A stretch of DNA of 36,886 nucleotides from Tissierellia bacterium (lineage in GTDB: Bacteria > Bacillota > Clostridia > Tissierellales > Tepidimicrobiaceae), in assembly GCA_012735405.1 (NCBI GenBank), contig JAAYHM010000084.1:1-36886 (forward strand), written 5' to 3'. Of this stretch, positions 26,698 through 35,949 are shown in pieces. The number at the start of each line of letters is the position of its first letter. Positions within the stretch are counted from its first letter, which is position 1. Under the pieces are notes generated by a model. The model did not search any database. It was not told the DNA's origin and worked only from the letters and a program-made list of their open reading frames with translations. A program made the translations under genes and the position numbers.

Positions 26698-26958
26698 ATG
26701 ATGCATGAAAGGGATATGGTAAATGATGCTATAAACATGACTAAACTAAGTATAAACTGCTATCATTCTGCAATTGTAGAATGTGCCAATCAACAGTTAA
26801 GAAATACATTACAGCAGTTAAGAAATGAAGCAGAACAGTTCCAATATGAATTATTCCAAGTAGCTGAGCAAAAAGGATATTATTCACCAGCACCTACAGC
26901 TAAAGCTGAAGATATACAGCAGGTGAAAAACGGGTTAAATGTTATGCAAATGAAATAA
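26698..26958 (+). CDS. CotF-domain spore coat protein
   Basis: 86 residues of four-helix CotF/ferritin-like type: HERDMVNDAIN, MTKLSINCYHSAIVEC, QLRNTLQQLRNEAEQFQYELFQ and a short YYSPAP tail. CotF-family proteins are coat components of spores. AGGAGGTGA stands 5 bases before ATG 26698; ATG 26701 is equally possible. It supports a spore-forming host. Confidence 0.78.
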   Translation: MMHERDMVNDAINMTKLSINCYHSAIVECANQQLRNTLQQLRNEAEQFQYELFQVAEQKGYYSPAPTAKAEDIQQVKNGLNVMQMK

Positions 26959-26984
26959 AAGCAGGGCAGAAGCCCTGCTTTTAT
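26957..26984. terminator. Terminator after the coat gene pair
   Basis: An 11 bp perfect stem, AAAAGCAGGGC with GCCCTGCTTTT (26957-26967 and 26972-26982), loop AGAA. A and T on both sides let it serve the convergent gene as well. Confidence 0.88.
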
Positions 26985-26999
26985 ATTAACTGCAAATTG

Positions 27000-27365
27000 C
27001 TAAATTTCTAACTCGTTTAATATCAGTATATCATCTTCGTATTCAAAATTAAGTATTTCTAAGAAATTTTTTCTTGTATCTCCGTAAGATTTATGAATTT
27101 CAATAATGTCTAAGGTGTAGCCTTCATCTAATTTTTCCATTATATCTTCAATAAACCAACTTAGATAAATTTTTATCCTGTCGTTTAAATTAAAACTTGC
27201 CCCTGAACCCATAATATTTGCGTGAACTGTTAAAGTTTCCTTGTCTTTGATATTTAATACTGAGTACTTAGTAACAAGTTTTTTGATCTTTTCATCAAGG
27301 CGTTTATAGGCAATAAGCATTACTTGGTATGTAGTTTTTTCTTCTGGCTTGAGGATGCCAATCAT
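27000..27365 (-). CDS. Orphan 121-residue protein behind paired operators
   Basis: A soluble protein with an N-terminal amphipathic part (YQVMLIAYKRLDEKIKKLV), a small-residue stretch NIMGSGASFNLNDR in the middle, and an acidic C-terminus (FEYEDDILILNELEI). There is no membrane helix and no DNA-binding motif I can name. I do not recognise the family. AAAGGGG is placed 8-9 bases before the ATG on its strand. It diverges from the CRISPR operon, and its upstream region holds two matching palindromes. Function unknown. Confidence 0.6.
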   Translation of the reverse strand: MIGILKPEEKTTYQVMLIAYKRLDEKIKKLVTKYSVLNIKDKETLTVHANIMGSGASFNLNDRIKIYLSWFIEDIMEKLDEGYTLDIIEIHKSYGDTRKNFLEILNFEYEDDILILNELEI

Positions 27366-27391
27366 ATAAATACCCCTTTAAAGGACAAAGT

Positions 27392-27436
27392 GTTTGTTAA
27401 ATAACAAACTAACTATATGTATGTTATATAACAAAC
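27392..27436. promoter_or_regulatory. Two operator-like palindromes in tandem
   Basis: GTTTGTTA-AA-TAACAAAC (27392-27409) is a perfect 8+2+8 inverted repeat. GTATGTTA-TA-TAACAAAC (27419-27436) is the same element with one change, 27 bases further. Both lie upstream of the orphan - strand gene, within its likely promoter, and 350 bases before the CRISPR operon. They look like binding sites of a dimeric regulator; which one is unknown. Confidence 0.6.
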
Positions 27437-27792
27437 TTTGCAAAAAGTACATACAAAAAATTCAAAAAATTATTTTTATTTAAGATTATTAAATATACTT
27501 GTTTATAATTCAATAAATAGAAAAGATAAGATAAGATACTGCTTTTTATATTATTTTTTGCTTCTTTAGTAGCCTGCCGCCAAAGAATTAAAACACATGC
27601 TTAAAATAACTCTCAAAGTGGTCAGCGTGGTCAGCCTTTGTTGCTAACTATGACAATAATTTCTCATTCCTATAGAGTGAGTTTTTTGATTTTCTAAAAT
27701 TATTAGTAATTTTGAAGGAAAATTCCCTTTTACGTCGAATATATAATTAAGATTAAATTTGATTTATTTTTGTCGACAAGGAGGTGTTTTTT
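27437..27792 (+). other. Noncoding leader region of the type III CRISPR operon
   Basis: No ORF with coding character on either strand. From left to right it contains AT-rich DNA, a more GC-rich patch near 27568-27640 with a tandem 9-mer GTGGTCAGC repeated twice (27618-27635) flanked by CAAAG and CTTTG, a small AT hairpin (27696-27713), TATAAT-like DNA near 27740, and the palindrome TTGTCGACAA (27770-27779) just before the csx1 ribosome site. No CRISPR repeat is present. I see no convincing -35 box. Confidence 0.5.
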
Positions 27793-29073
27793 TTGGCTAG
27801 GAAGTTTTTATCCTTTCTGGGGGTAAATGATTATAAGGAGTGTGCTTATAAATTTGGTGACACTAAAGAAAGTTATTGTACAAAATTTATACAGGAAGCC
27901 ATATTGAAATTGGCCTGTAAAGATTGGACCAAGGAGGATACTGCTGTAATATTTATTACAGAAAAGGCAAAAAAGCTAAATTGGTACAATGAGGAGGATG
28001 ATAGGAGAAGACTTAAAACTATATTAGAAAAGTTAAATATAAATATAAAAGGTGTATCAATTCCAGAAGGAAAAACAGAAGAAGAAATATGGGAAATATT
28101 CCATATTGTAACTAATGAAATAGAAGATGGAGATGAAATAGTATTTGACATTACCCATAGCTTTAGATCTATACCCATGTTAGCACTAGTAATATTAAAC
28201 TATGCAAAGGTTACAAAAAATGCAAACCTACTTGGTATATATTATGGAGCCTTTGATTCAAAAGATGAGAATGACGTTGCGCCTATATTTGATTTAACTC
28301 CACTTGATGAAATGCTAACCTGGTCCCAGGCAGTAAATGTATTTTTAAAATATGGAATAAGTGGGCCACTAAAAGATATATCCACCAGGCAGCTTAGACC
28401 CCATTTAAGAAGTGAACAATGGGCAAGGGATACAAGACAATTTATAGATAGTATTAATAATCTAACCATGTGCTTATACACCTGTAGAGGAAGGGCAATA
28501 AGTGGAAAGGGCTCTGCTAGAAAATCAATATCTGCTGCTGTTGACCTGGCACATGAAAATTTTAGGCAAATGAAAAGTATGGATGAGGCCAAAAAATTAA
28601 AGCCCCTTATACCTTTAATGGATAAAATAGAGAAGAGGCTGGAACTATTTGATGGAAGCGATAATTTAAGTGTTGGTATAGCTGCTGTAAAGTGGTCAAT
28701 AGAAAATAATTTAATACAACAAGCCTATACTGCCTTGGATGAAACTATTAAGACCTATACCTGTGAGAGATTTGGCTTGGATTCTTCAAATTATGATAAT
28801 AGGGAAGAAATAGTTCAAAAAGCTTTAAAAATAAAAGCACAAAAGAAGCCAGAAGAGGAATGGCTGGTTGAAAAGGAATACTGGGATAAGGTTAAGGAAA
28901 TAGTGGAAAAGCTTGATGATGAATTAGTGGATATATCTAATGGTGTTACCAGTAAAAGGAATGATATAAACCACTTTGGTTTTAGAAATGATGCATCAAA
29001 TTATGGTGATCTGGAGAAAAAAGTAAAAGATTACTTTGAGAGATTTTTAAATTACATAAATGGCAATGAGTAG
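27793..29073 (+). CDS. csx1: Csx1/TM1812-family CARF-HEPN ribonuclease
   Basis: About 426 residues. An N-terminal CARF-type Rossmann domain starts KFLSFLG and carries the TM1812-family signature DITHSFRSIPMLAL (Asp119 on). The C-terminal half is helical and ends with a HEPN R-x4-H motif, RNDINH (Arg389, His394). Family members bind cyclic oligoadenylate made by Cas10 and then degrade RNA. AGGAGG at 27779-27784 points to TTG 27793; a GTG at 27784 is in frame but lies in the ribosome site itself. It leads the CRISPR operon, ahead of the ring nuclease candidate two genes downstream. Confidence 0.88.
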   Translation: MARKFLSFLGVNDYKECAYKFGDTKESYCTKFIQEAILKLACKDWTKEDTAVIFITEKAKKLNWYNEEDDRRRLKTILEKLNINIKGVSIPEGKTEEEIWEIFHIVTNEIEDGDEIVFDITHSFRSIPMLALVILNYAKVTKNANLLGIYYGAFDSKDENDVAPIFDLTPLDEMLTWSQAVNVFLKYGISGPLKDISTRQLRPHLRSEQWARDTRQFIDSINNLTMCLYTCRGRAISGKGSARKSISAAVDLAHENFRQMKSMDEAKKLKPLIPLMDKIEKRLELFDGSDNLSVGIAAVKWSIENNLIQQAYTALDETIKTYTCERFGLDSSNYDNREEIVQKALKIKAQKKPEEEWLVEKEYWDKVKEIVEKLDDELVDISNGVTSKRNDINHFGFRNDASNYGDLEKKVKDYFERFLNYINGNE

Positions 29074-29091
29074 AAGAAAAGGAGAGTAAAC

Positions 29092-29835
29092 ATGCAGTAT
29101 ACAATAAAATTTAAATGCAACAATCTTAAGCTTCCAATCCATTACAATCACATATTGCAGGGTTTTATATACAAGAACATATTTGATGATAATTTTAGAG
29201 AGTTTTTACATGAAAAGGGCTTCCAGCTTGATGGAAAAAGTTTCAAATTATTTACCTTTTCTCAACTATATGGAGATTATATTTTTGATAAGATAAATAA
29301 AACCATAACTTTTTTAGATAGTGTTGAGCTAACTGTATCAAGTATTGTAGATGATTTTAATAAGGAATTTTTGAAATCCTGCCTTTACAATAAGGAACTG
29401 GAAATTGACAACCAAAGGGTAGAGGTTGCAGAAATAGTTGTAAATGAAAACAATACAAAAGCAAGCAAAGCTATTGTTAGGACTCTTTCTCCAATAACGG
29501 TTTATTCTACCGTCAGCTTAAACAAAAGAAAGAAAACTATTTATTATTTTCCAGAAGATGGCCTTTTTCAAAAGTACATAAAGGATAATTTAATAAGAAA
29601 GGCCAGATTGATTTATAATGAATCTTTTGAAAATGCTAAGTTTGAAATAAAAGCTGTAGAAGATAAGGTGTCCAAAAATATTTTATACTTTAAAAAGTTT
29701 ATAGTTAAAGGAACTAGTGGAATATTTAAAATATCCGGAGATGAAAAATTAATATACACAGCATTAAACTGCGGTTTAGGAAGCAAAAATTCCCAAGGGT
29801 TTGGATGTGTAAAATTAGTTAAATCTATACAATAA
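29092..29835 (+). CDS. cas6: CRISPR RNA endonuclease Cas6
   Basis: 247 residues with two ferredoxin-like RAMP folds. LPIHYNHILQGFIYK near the start and the glycine-rich loop GLGSKNSQGFGCV at the C-terminus are the Cas6 marks. By position, Tyr27, His40 and a Lys near 49 could be the catalytic set known in archaeal Cas6; this assignment is inference. It cuts the precursor CRISPR transcript within the repeats. AAGGAG precedes the ATG. A second, different Cas6-like gene closes the operon. Confidence 0.88.
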   Translation: MQYTIKFKCNNLKLPIHYNHILQGFIYKNIFDDNFREFLHEKGFQLDGKSFKLFTFSQLYGDYIFDKINKTITFLDSVELTVSSIVDDFNKEFLKSCLYNKELEIDNQRVEVAEIVVNENNTKASKAIVRTLSPITVYSTVSLNKRKKTIYYFPEDGLFQKYIKDNLIRKARLIYNESFENAKFEIKAVEDKVSKNILYFKKFIVKGTSGIFKISGDEKLIYTALNCGLGSKNSQGFGCVKLVKSIQ

Positions 29836-29851
29836 TTTTGGAGTGAAATAT

Positions 29852-30241
29852 ATGAAGCTATTGTCATTAATATCCCATACATTAACAGAGAAACAAATAG
29901 AAGAGGCTAAAAATAGGCTAAAGGTTAGTTCAATAGTTTTGATGCCGGAAGAGATTAAGGTTATATGGTCAAATATTTCTCCTTATGGAGATTTACCAAT
30001 AGATGACATTAACAAAATAATAAAATGGATAGATAATGAATCAAATGAAGGAGACTATGTTTTAGTTCAAGGAGATTTTGGTGCTACCTATTATGTAGTT
30101 GATTATTGCATAAACAATGATAGAATACCTATATATTCAACTACAAAGAGGGAAGTGGAGGAATATATTGAAGATGGATTAGTTAAGACCAAAAGGGTAT
30201 TTAGGCATATAAATTTTAGAAAATATATTCCTCATGACTAA
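29852..30241 (+). CDS. csx20: Csx20-like CRISPR ring nuclease candidate
   Basis: 129 residues. KLLSLISHTLTEKQIEEAK, then PEEIKVIWSN, then the strongly family-like GDYVLVQGDFGATYYVV, and PIYSTTKREV match Csx20 as I recall it. Csx20 proteins have been reported as ring nucleases cutting cyclic tetra-adenylate, so it would switch off Csx1. ATG 29852 is preferred, with TGGAG 8 bases before; an in-frame GTG at 29843 lies in that site. It lies between cas6 and cas10 in the same transcript. Confidence 0.75.
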   Translation: MKLLSLISHTLTEKQIEEAKNRLKVSSIVLMPEEIKVIWSNISPYGDLPIDDINKIIKWIDNESNEGDYVLVQGDFGATYYVVDYCINNDRIPIYSTTKREVEEYIEDGLVKTKRVFRHINFRKYIPHD

Positions 30242-30259
30242 AAGAAGGAGGTGTGAGGC

Positions 30260-32557
30260 TTGGATAATTATGATATAGCCATTGCTGGACTATTGCATGA
30301 CCTAGGAAAGATTTTTAAGCGAGCTGGATTGCCTTCCCATTACACAGTACAATTTTTACAAGAAAATCTAAAAACAGCATTAAGTGAAGATATAATATAT
30401 ACTCTTGAAAAATACGATGAACCAAAGGACAGATGGCAAGAAATATTAAAGGAAGCTGATAGACTTTCTTCTGGTATGGACAGTGGAGATAGGAAGGAAA
30501 GTATTAACAATGAACAATATTATAATAAAAGATTGTATTCCATATTTGATGACATCAATATAGGCAAAGAACATAGGAAGGGGAATTATTGCTACAAGAT
30601 TGTCCCTCTAAATATTTCAGAAGAAATATTTCCAATGAAGGAAGAAAAGGCAAGTCCTGAAGAGATTGAAAAGGAATATAAAAATATATTAAAGCTAATG
30701 GAGGAAGATATAAAAAAGGAAATAGATACTTCAACAGATTCAATTAATAAGGAGGCAATTTACAATAAAATATACTATATTTTAGAAAAATATACTACCT
30801 TTGTCCCTTCCACTACAAGTAAATATTCAGACATAAGCTTATTTGACCACTTAAAAACTACATCTGCTATAGCAGTTTGCTTAAGGGAATTTCATAATAG
30901 CAATGAAAAAAAGGATAGTCAATTTATACTGTTAGAAGGGGATGTATCAGGTATACAGAATTTCATATTTCAGGTAACGGAAGGGGAAGAAACTAAGAGA
31001 TATGTTTCAAAAATTTTAAGGGGTAGGTCTACTTACATTAATGTATTAATTGATTTTCTAAGCAAGTATTTTGTAAAAAAGCTTGGGCTTACCATTTCAA
31101 ATATCCTCTATTGTGGTGGTGGCAAATTTCAACTACTGCTTCCTAATACTGAAGATACTAAAACTACAATAGAAGAAATTAAGGTTCAAATACAAAAATA
31201 TCTATATGAAAAGTACAAGACTAAGTTAGGTCTTGTAATATCATATATTGAAGTAGATGAAGAAGGAGTTAAAAACTATTCAGATTCTCTTGTAAAATTG
31301 CAGGAACATACATTAATGGAAAAGAACAGAAAATTTATAGACATAATTAATATAGAAAAGGATAATTTCTTTATAAATAAAGGCACAATTAAAAATCTAT
31401 GTAAATACTGTTATGCTAATGAAGCAAAAACCCAATTATATAAAAATGAGCAAATAAATATATGTGATGAATGCTATATTCATATTCATTTGGGAGAGTT
31501 CCTTGTAAGGAACAGATATAAGTACATAGCATACGATTTTGATAATAGCATAGAAGATGCAGACTTGTTAGTTAAATTTGGAAATATGGGACAAGTTGCT
31601 TTTTATGAAAGGTTAGAAAATAACAATATAGGATTTATGATAGAGAACATAAATGGAGCAGGGAATTTTGGAAGATTAAAATTTGTTGGAAATACTGTAC
31701 CAATTAAAGAAGGTTCTGTGGCTTCTTTTAATGATATTGGTACTATGGCTGAAGGGGAAGACAAGATTGCAGTATTAAAGATGGATATAGACAATCTAGG
31801 GACCATATTTTCTACTGGATTAGAGGATAGAAACAAAAGTATATCCAGGGTTTCAACTTTAAGCAGAATGATAGATATATTTTTCTGCGGATATATAAAC
31901 AAAATATGTGAAGATTTGTACCAAGAATATATTCAAGAATCAAAAAATAATAAAGTTTCTCTGGACAACCTATACTACATTAATTTTTCCGGCGGAGACG
32001 ATTTAGCCATAATTGGACCCTGGGACTGGACTATTGAATTGGCCATTAGAATAAAGGAAAAGCTTAATTATTTTGTATGCCTTAATCCAAACATAACCAT
32101 ATCTGCTGGAGTATATTTTGCTGACTCAAAAATGCCCATTAGAATTTCCCTCCAGGAAGGGGAAAAATACTTGGAAAAAGCAAAATCCAGCAAAACAAAG
32201 GATTCTATATGTATTTTTAATGAAGCCTTTAGGTGGGATGAAGATATATATAATATTAAAAAGGTTATGAAGGATGGAGAGTTATATACTAAATGGCTAG
32301 AGGAAAATAAACTTTCAAGGAATTTAGCTTTTACAATTATGGTAGCCAGCAAAAATATAAATAGAAAGGGCAATATAGACTTTGATCTAATACCCTTAGT
32401 TGCTTATTTGATATCCAGAAATGTAAATGATGAGAATGTAAAAAAAGAAATGATAGATAGGTTGGTTACGGCTGATATTAAAGATTCTGAGATAGAATTT
32501 GTAAAATATCCACTTATGATTGCCCTGATGAAAACTAGAAAGGTAAAGGAGGTTTAA
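30260..32557 (+). CDS. cas10: Cas10/Csm1, type III-A large subunit
   Basis: 765 residues. The HD nuclease motif HDLGK stands at His13-Asp14. The first palm domain follows, with LLEGDVSGIQNFIF, then a zinc ribbon with CKYC (from Cys381) and CDEC, and the second palm carrying GGDD at 578-581, then the helical D4 domain. Both active sites are intact, so it should cut single-stranded DNA and synthesise cyclic oligoadenylate when target RNA is bound. TTG 30260 follows GGAGGTG. The csm2 start is one base beyond its stop. Confidence 0.95.
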   Translation: MDNYDIAIAGLLHDLGKIFKRAGLPSHYTVQFLQENLKTALSEDIIYTLEKYDEPKDRWQEILKEADRLSSGMDSGDRKESINNEQYYNKRLYSIFDDINIGKEHRKGNYCYKIVPLNISEEIFPMKEEKASPEEIEKEYKNILKLMEEDIKKEIDTSTDSINKEAIYNKIYYILEKYTTFVPSTTSKYSDISLFDHLKTTSAIAVCLREFHNSNEKKDSQFILLEGDVSGIQNFIFQVTEGEETKRYVSKILRGRSTYINVLIDFLSKYFVKKLGLTISNILYCGGGKFQLLLPNTEDTKTTIEEIKVQIQKYLYEKYKTKLGLVISYIEVDEEGVKNYSDSLVKLQEHTLMEKNRKFIDIINIEKDNFFINKGTIKNLCKYCYANEAKTQLYKNEQINICDECYIHIHLGEFLVRNRYKYIAYDFDNSIEDADLLVKFGNMGQVAFYERLENNNIGFMIENINGAGNFGRLKFVGNTVPIKEGSVASFNDIGTMAEGEDKIAVLKMDIDNLGTIFSTGLEDRNKSISRVSTLSRMIDIFFCGYINKICEDLYQEYIQESKNNKVSLDNLYYINFSGGDDLAIIGPWDWTIELAIRIKEKLNYFVCLNPNITISAGVYFADSKMPIRISLQEGEKYLEKAKSSKTKDSICIFNEAFRWDEDIYNIKKVMKDGELYTKWLEENKLSRNLAFTIMVASKNINRKGNIDFDLIPLVAYLISRNVNDENVKKEMIDRLVTADIKDSEIEFVKYPLMIALMKTRKVKEV

Positions 32558-32558
32558 T

Positions 32559-33020
32559 ATGTCAAAAGTAAAAGATAAAAATCAAAATAAACAGTCAAAT
32601 AGCCCTATAGGTGAACTTATTGATGAAATAAAGAAGGCCAACTCATTAAAGGAAGTTTTTATACCGGAAAAATATGCTTTACCAGGAGGTTGGGCGGAAA
32701 AAGTTGTCAATAGTTTGAGAAAAGGAAAAGATGCTTCAATGAACTCAAATCAGCTTAGAAAAATATTTACCCATCTAAAAACCATTGAAGATAAGGTGGA
32801 TAGAAATAAGGATGGTCAATTAACTACCCAACAGATGAATGAAATCCTATTATTAATGCCTCAAATTGCCTATGCTAAGGGAAGGGATTTAATTACCTGG
32901 GATTTCTATAACCTAATGAAGGAATGTATTACACCTAAAAAGATCAAAGATAAAGAAGACTATAAAAGCTTTGTAGCTTTTTATACGGCAATAGTTGCTT
33001 ATTCAAAAATGAACAAATAG
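32559..33020 (+). CDS. csm2: Csm2, small subunit of the type III-A complex
   Basis: 153 residues, mostly helical after a charged, disordered first 25. SNQLRKIFTHLKTIE is the typical Csm2 helix, followed by LLLMPQIAYAKGRD. Csm2 copies line the target-RNA channel beside Csm3. AAGGAGG precedes the ATG. Confidence 0.9.
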   Translation: MSKVKDKNQNKQSNSPIGELIDEIKKANSLKEVFIPEKYALPGGWAEKVVNSLRKGKDASMNSNQLRKIFTHLKTIEDKVDRNKDGQLTTQQMNEILLLMPQIAYAKGRDLITWDFYNLMKECITPKKIKDKEDYKSFVAFYTAIVAYSKMNK

Positions 33021-33037
33021 TAAAGGAGGTATTGATT

Positions 33038-33778
33038 ATGATTAAAAAATATATTATTGAATATAAATTGGTATGTGAAACTGGTTTGCAAATAGGAGCT
33101 GGAAATACTTCATTTGAAATAGGTGGTATGGACAATCCGGTAATAAAAAATCCAATTACAGGACAACCCTATATACCAGGCTCATCCCTGAAGGGAAAAA
33201 TGAGAAGTTTATTGGAATGGCAGCATTATCCTAAGGATGTAATTGAAAATGGCGGCAAGGTACTAAATGACCCTAAATACGATGTATGTAAGCTATTTGG
33301 GCTTTCCCCGGGAAATAAAGACTATGATAATGACCAAGAAAAGGTCTTGATTACAAGGGCTATAGTACGTGATGCCTATTTAACAGAGGAAAGTGCTGAG
33401 ATGCTGCAAACCTATTTAGGGGATAATATATTTACAGAAATTAAGGCTGAAAACAATATAGATAGATTAACTTCAAAGGCAAACCCAAGATTTTTTGAAA
33501 GGGTCCCAAAGGGCGCAGAATTTGCTGGAGAAATAGTATTTACTCAATACATAGAAGAGGATAAGAAATTATTAAGTTTAATCTTTGAAGGTATGAAGCT
33601 TTTGGAAGATAACTATTTAGGCGGAAGTGGTTCAAGGGGAGCTGGAAAGGTTAAATTTACAGATATTAAGGTATATATCAGGGATAAGGATTATTATATT
33701 GGAGAACAAGACCAGGAAGAAATAAAGAATATAAAATTGGAAGAAATAATACATAAGCTTGATGAGATCATATCTTAA
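33038..33778 (+). CDS. csm3: Csm3, target-RNA-cleaving backbone subunit
   Basis: 246 residues of RAMP fold. IGGMDNPVIKNPITGQPYIPG is the Csm3 signature (given in part), and Asp32 is in the place of the catalytic Asp known in Staphylococcus and Streptococcus Csm3. SSLKGKMRS and the late GGSGSRGAGKV loop complete the RAMP marks. Multiple copies form the helical backbone and cut target RNA at 6-base steps. AGGAGG stands 9 bases before ATG 33038; an upstream TTG at 33032 is too close to it. Confidence 0.94.
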   Translation: MIKKYIIEYKLVCETGLQIGAGNTSFEIGGMDNPVIKNPITGQPYIPGSSLKGKMRSLLEWQHYPKDVIENGGKVLNDPKYDVCKLFGLSPGNKDYDNDQEKVLITRAIVRDAYLTEESAEMLQTYLGDNIFTEIKAENNIDRLTSKANPRFFERVPKGAEFAGEIVFTQYIEEDKKLLSLIFEGMKLLEDNYLGGSGSRGAGKVKFTDIKVYIRDKDYYIGEQDQEEIKNIKLEEIIHKLDEIIS

Positions 33779-33792
33779 TAGGGGTGATGCAG

Positions 33793-34779
33793 GTGAATGT
33801 ATATAAGGTTTACTTAACCCCCTATGGTAGTATGACATCTATCCCCGATTCACAAACTCTTTTTGGCAGCATATGTTGGGCAATTAGGGATTTATATGGA
33901 GAAGAAGAGCTGGAGCATTTACTTAACAATTTTGAAACAAGCGAAAATAAATTTATTGTATCTACTGCATATCCAGATGGGCTTTATAAAGCACCAATGA
34001 TTATATGGGCTACATTAGAGGAATTAATTGAAATTGGAAATAGGGTGGGAGTAAAAGGTAGCAGGCTTTCAAGAAAAAGCAAGCTCTTAAAAAAGATAAA
34101 TTATTTTTCAGAAGGTGTTTTAAAGGAATACCTAAATGGAAAGCTTGATAGGCTAAAAGTAGCAGAAAGTATTATAAGGGAAAAAGGACCTTACTCCTAT
34201 AAAAAAGGCATATTATTTCACAGTGATGAAAAGATTGAGGTGCACGACTTATACGAGGAACACAGCAGGAGAAATATGATTAATAGGCTTAGCAGCACTA
34301 CTACAGAGGGAGGGGAACTTTATTACTATAAAAGAATATTTACACCTGAAAATTCAAGGCTATATTTCTTAATAAAAACAAATAAAATTCAATATTTGAA
34401 GCCAGTTTTCAAGCTTTTATCTGATATGGGCATTGGTGCAGACAAAAGTGTGGGAGCTAATAATTTTAGGCTAGAATTGGCAGGAGAATTTAATTATGAA
34501 AAATCCATTAAGGAGAATATATTGTTATCTAAATACATTCCTAATTATGAAGAGGTGGATTGGGATAAGAGCTTATTTAATATTGGCATAGGTTCTTCTA
34601 GGCTGGAATCAAGGGACGAATTTTTCAGCGAGGATATATTTAAAAATGAAATTATATATCTATCAGAAGGTTCAACTATTATACTAAAAGAAAACAAGGA
34701 GGTATACGGTAGACTTCCAGTAGTAAAAAATTTAAAAGGCAAGAGAATTAGGAATAACGGATTAGGATTTTTCTTATAA
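33793..34779 (+). CDS. csm4: Csm4, crRNA 5'-handle-binding subunit
   Basis: About 328 residues. TPYGSMTSIPDSQTLFGSICWA at the N-terminus (SDTLFG-like motif) and a glycine-rich SDMGIGADKSVGANNF loop identify Csm4. It caps the complex base, binding Cas10 and the crRNA tag. GTG 33793 fits AGGGGTGAT best; GTG 33784 and ATG 33787 are in frame but overlap that site. It begins within a few bases of the csm3 stop. Confidence 0.9.
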   Translation: MNVYKVYLTPYGSMTSIPDSQTLFGSICWAIRDLYGEEELEHLLNNFETSENKFIVSTAYPDGLYKAPMIIWATLEELIEIGNRVGVKGSRLSRKSKLLKKINYFSEGVLKEYLNGKLDRLKVAESIIREKGPYSYKKGILFHSDEKIEVHDLYEEHSRRNMINRLSSTTTEGGELYYYKRIFTPENSRLYFLIKTNKIQYLKPVFKLLSDMGIGADKSVGANNFRLELAGEFNYEKSIKENILLSKYIPNYEEVDWDKSLFNIGIGSSRLESRDEFFSEDIFKNEIIYLSEGSTIILKENKEVYGRLPVVKNLKGKRIRNNGLGFFL

Positions 34780-34793
34780 GGCAGGTGATAAAG

Positions 34794-35948
34794 GTGGCAT
34801 ATAGGCTTAAAGTTTTAACACCTATACATATTCATAATGGAGAAAAATTAAACCCAATGGAATATATTGCAAGGGACAAAGAGGTACTAATATTTGACCA
34901 AATGGATGTAATAAAATCTATTAAAGAAAATGAACTGCTGAACGATGAACTATTAAATAGCTATGCCTTTACAAGTAAAAGATCTGAATATCACAAGAAT
35001 TTAGATTATTATATTGATAAAGGAATTATTGATGAAAGTATTGTAGATAATTATAAAACAAAAGCCATAAACAAAGCATCAGGCTTAGATGGGAAAGAAA
35101 TATACAGGACCATGAGAAATATAAAGGGAACTTATATACCTGGTTCTTCCATAAAAGGGGTAATTAGAACAGCAATATTATATGACTATATTTGCAAAAA
35201 AGGAATTGATTACTTGAAGAATGGAATAAATTTCCTTAGAAAAAATCGGAATTTAGAGATTGATGATTATATTATATTTTTTACCAATACAAAAAATAAG
35301 GCTGGTAAAAACATACAAGGAGATCCATTTAAATTTTTAATTATAAGAGATGTTAATTTAATGGAGAATAAGGTTGTTATTTATAATGAAACTATATATA
35401 ATATTAATAAATTTATTTCAGGCAATGTAATTGAAGCAATAGGGCCAGGGGATTATACAGAAGGCTTCCAATTGATGAATAATTTAGATGAAGGAAATAT
35501 AGACCTATTTAAAAAGAAAATAGATACATTATATAGAAAAATAGATTTTAATATTGACCTAGTGGATTATTTTAATGAAAAAGAAATATTAAGGGTTCTA
35601 TATGAATTTTCAAAAGATATAATAGATGATGAAATAGAATACTTTAAAGTACAAAACAACCAATTTTTTAATTCAAAGGAAGTAATAGAAGCCTTAGAAG
35701 AAATAAAGGAAAAAAATAGTATGGACTCACCAGTAATTAGGCTTGGTAAAGGAAAAGGCTATAAATCAAATACTTTAGCTTTAGCTATAAAAAAGTTGGA
35801 CAAGAATTACTACAATAAGGAGATCAAAAATATTGCTAGACCCTATAAATATAGACAACAATATGAGTTTCCCAAAACCAGGAATTTTGTTGGAAGTTCC
35901 CTTGCACCAAAATTATTAGGATTCACAATATTAGAAAAGGTAGATTAG
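34794..35948 (+). CDS. csm5: Csm5, crRNA 3'-end capping subunit
   Basis: About 384 residues of RAMP type. LKVLTPIHIHNGEKLNPMEYI at the N-terminus, YIPGSSIKGVIRTAILYDYI in the middle and VIRLGKGKGYKSNT near the end are Csm5 features. It holds the outer end of the complex and takes part in crRNA 3' trimming with host nucleases. GTG 34794 follows AGGTGA at 34783-34788; GTG 34785 is the other choice. Confidence 0.9.
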   Translation: MAYRLKVLTPIHIHNGEKLNPMEYIARDKEVLIFDQMDVIKSIKENELLNDELLNSYAFTSKRSEYHKNLDYYIDKGIIDESIVDNYKTKAINKASGLDGKEIYRTMRNIKGTYIPGSSIKGVIRTAILYDYICKKGIDYLKNGINFLRKNRNLEIDDYIIFFTNTKNKAGKNIQGDPFKFLIIRDVNLMENKVVIYNETIYNINKFISGNVIEAIGPGDYTEGFQLMNNLDEGNIDLFKKKIDTLYRKIDFNIDLVDYFNEKEILRVLYEFSKDIIDDEIEYFKVQNNQFFNSKEVIEALEEIKEKNSMDSPVIRLGKGKGYKSNTLALAIKKLDKNYYNKEIKNIARPYKYRQQYEFPKTRNFVGSSLAPKLLGFTILEKVD

Positions 35949-35949
35949 T

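Noticed and set aside
27366-27792. A possible CRISPR array near the cas genes
   Set aside because: No regularly spaced repeat of 25-40 bases is visible here or anywhere else in the window; only a double 9-mer is found.
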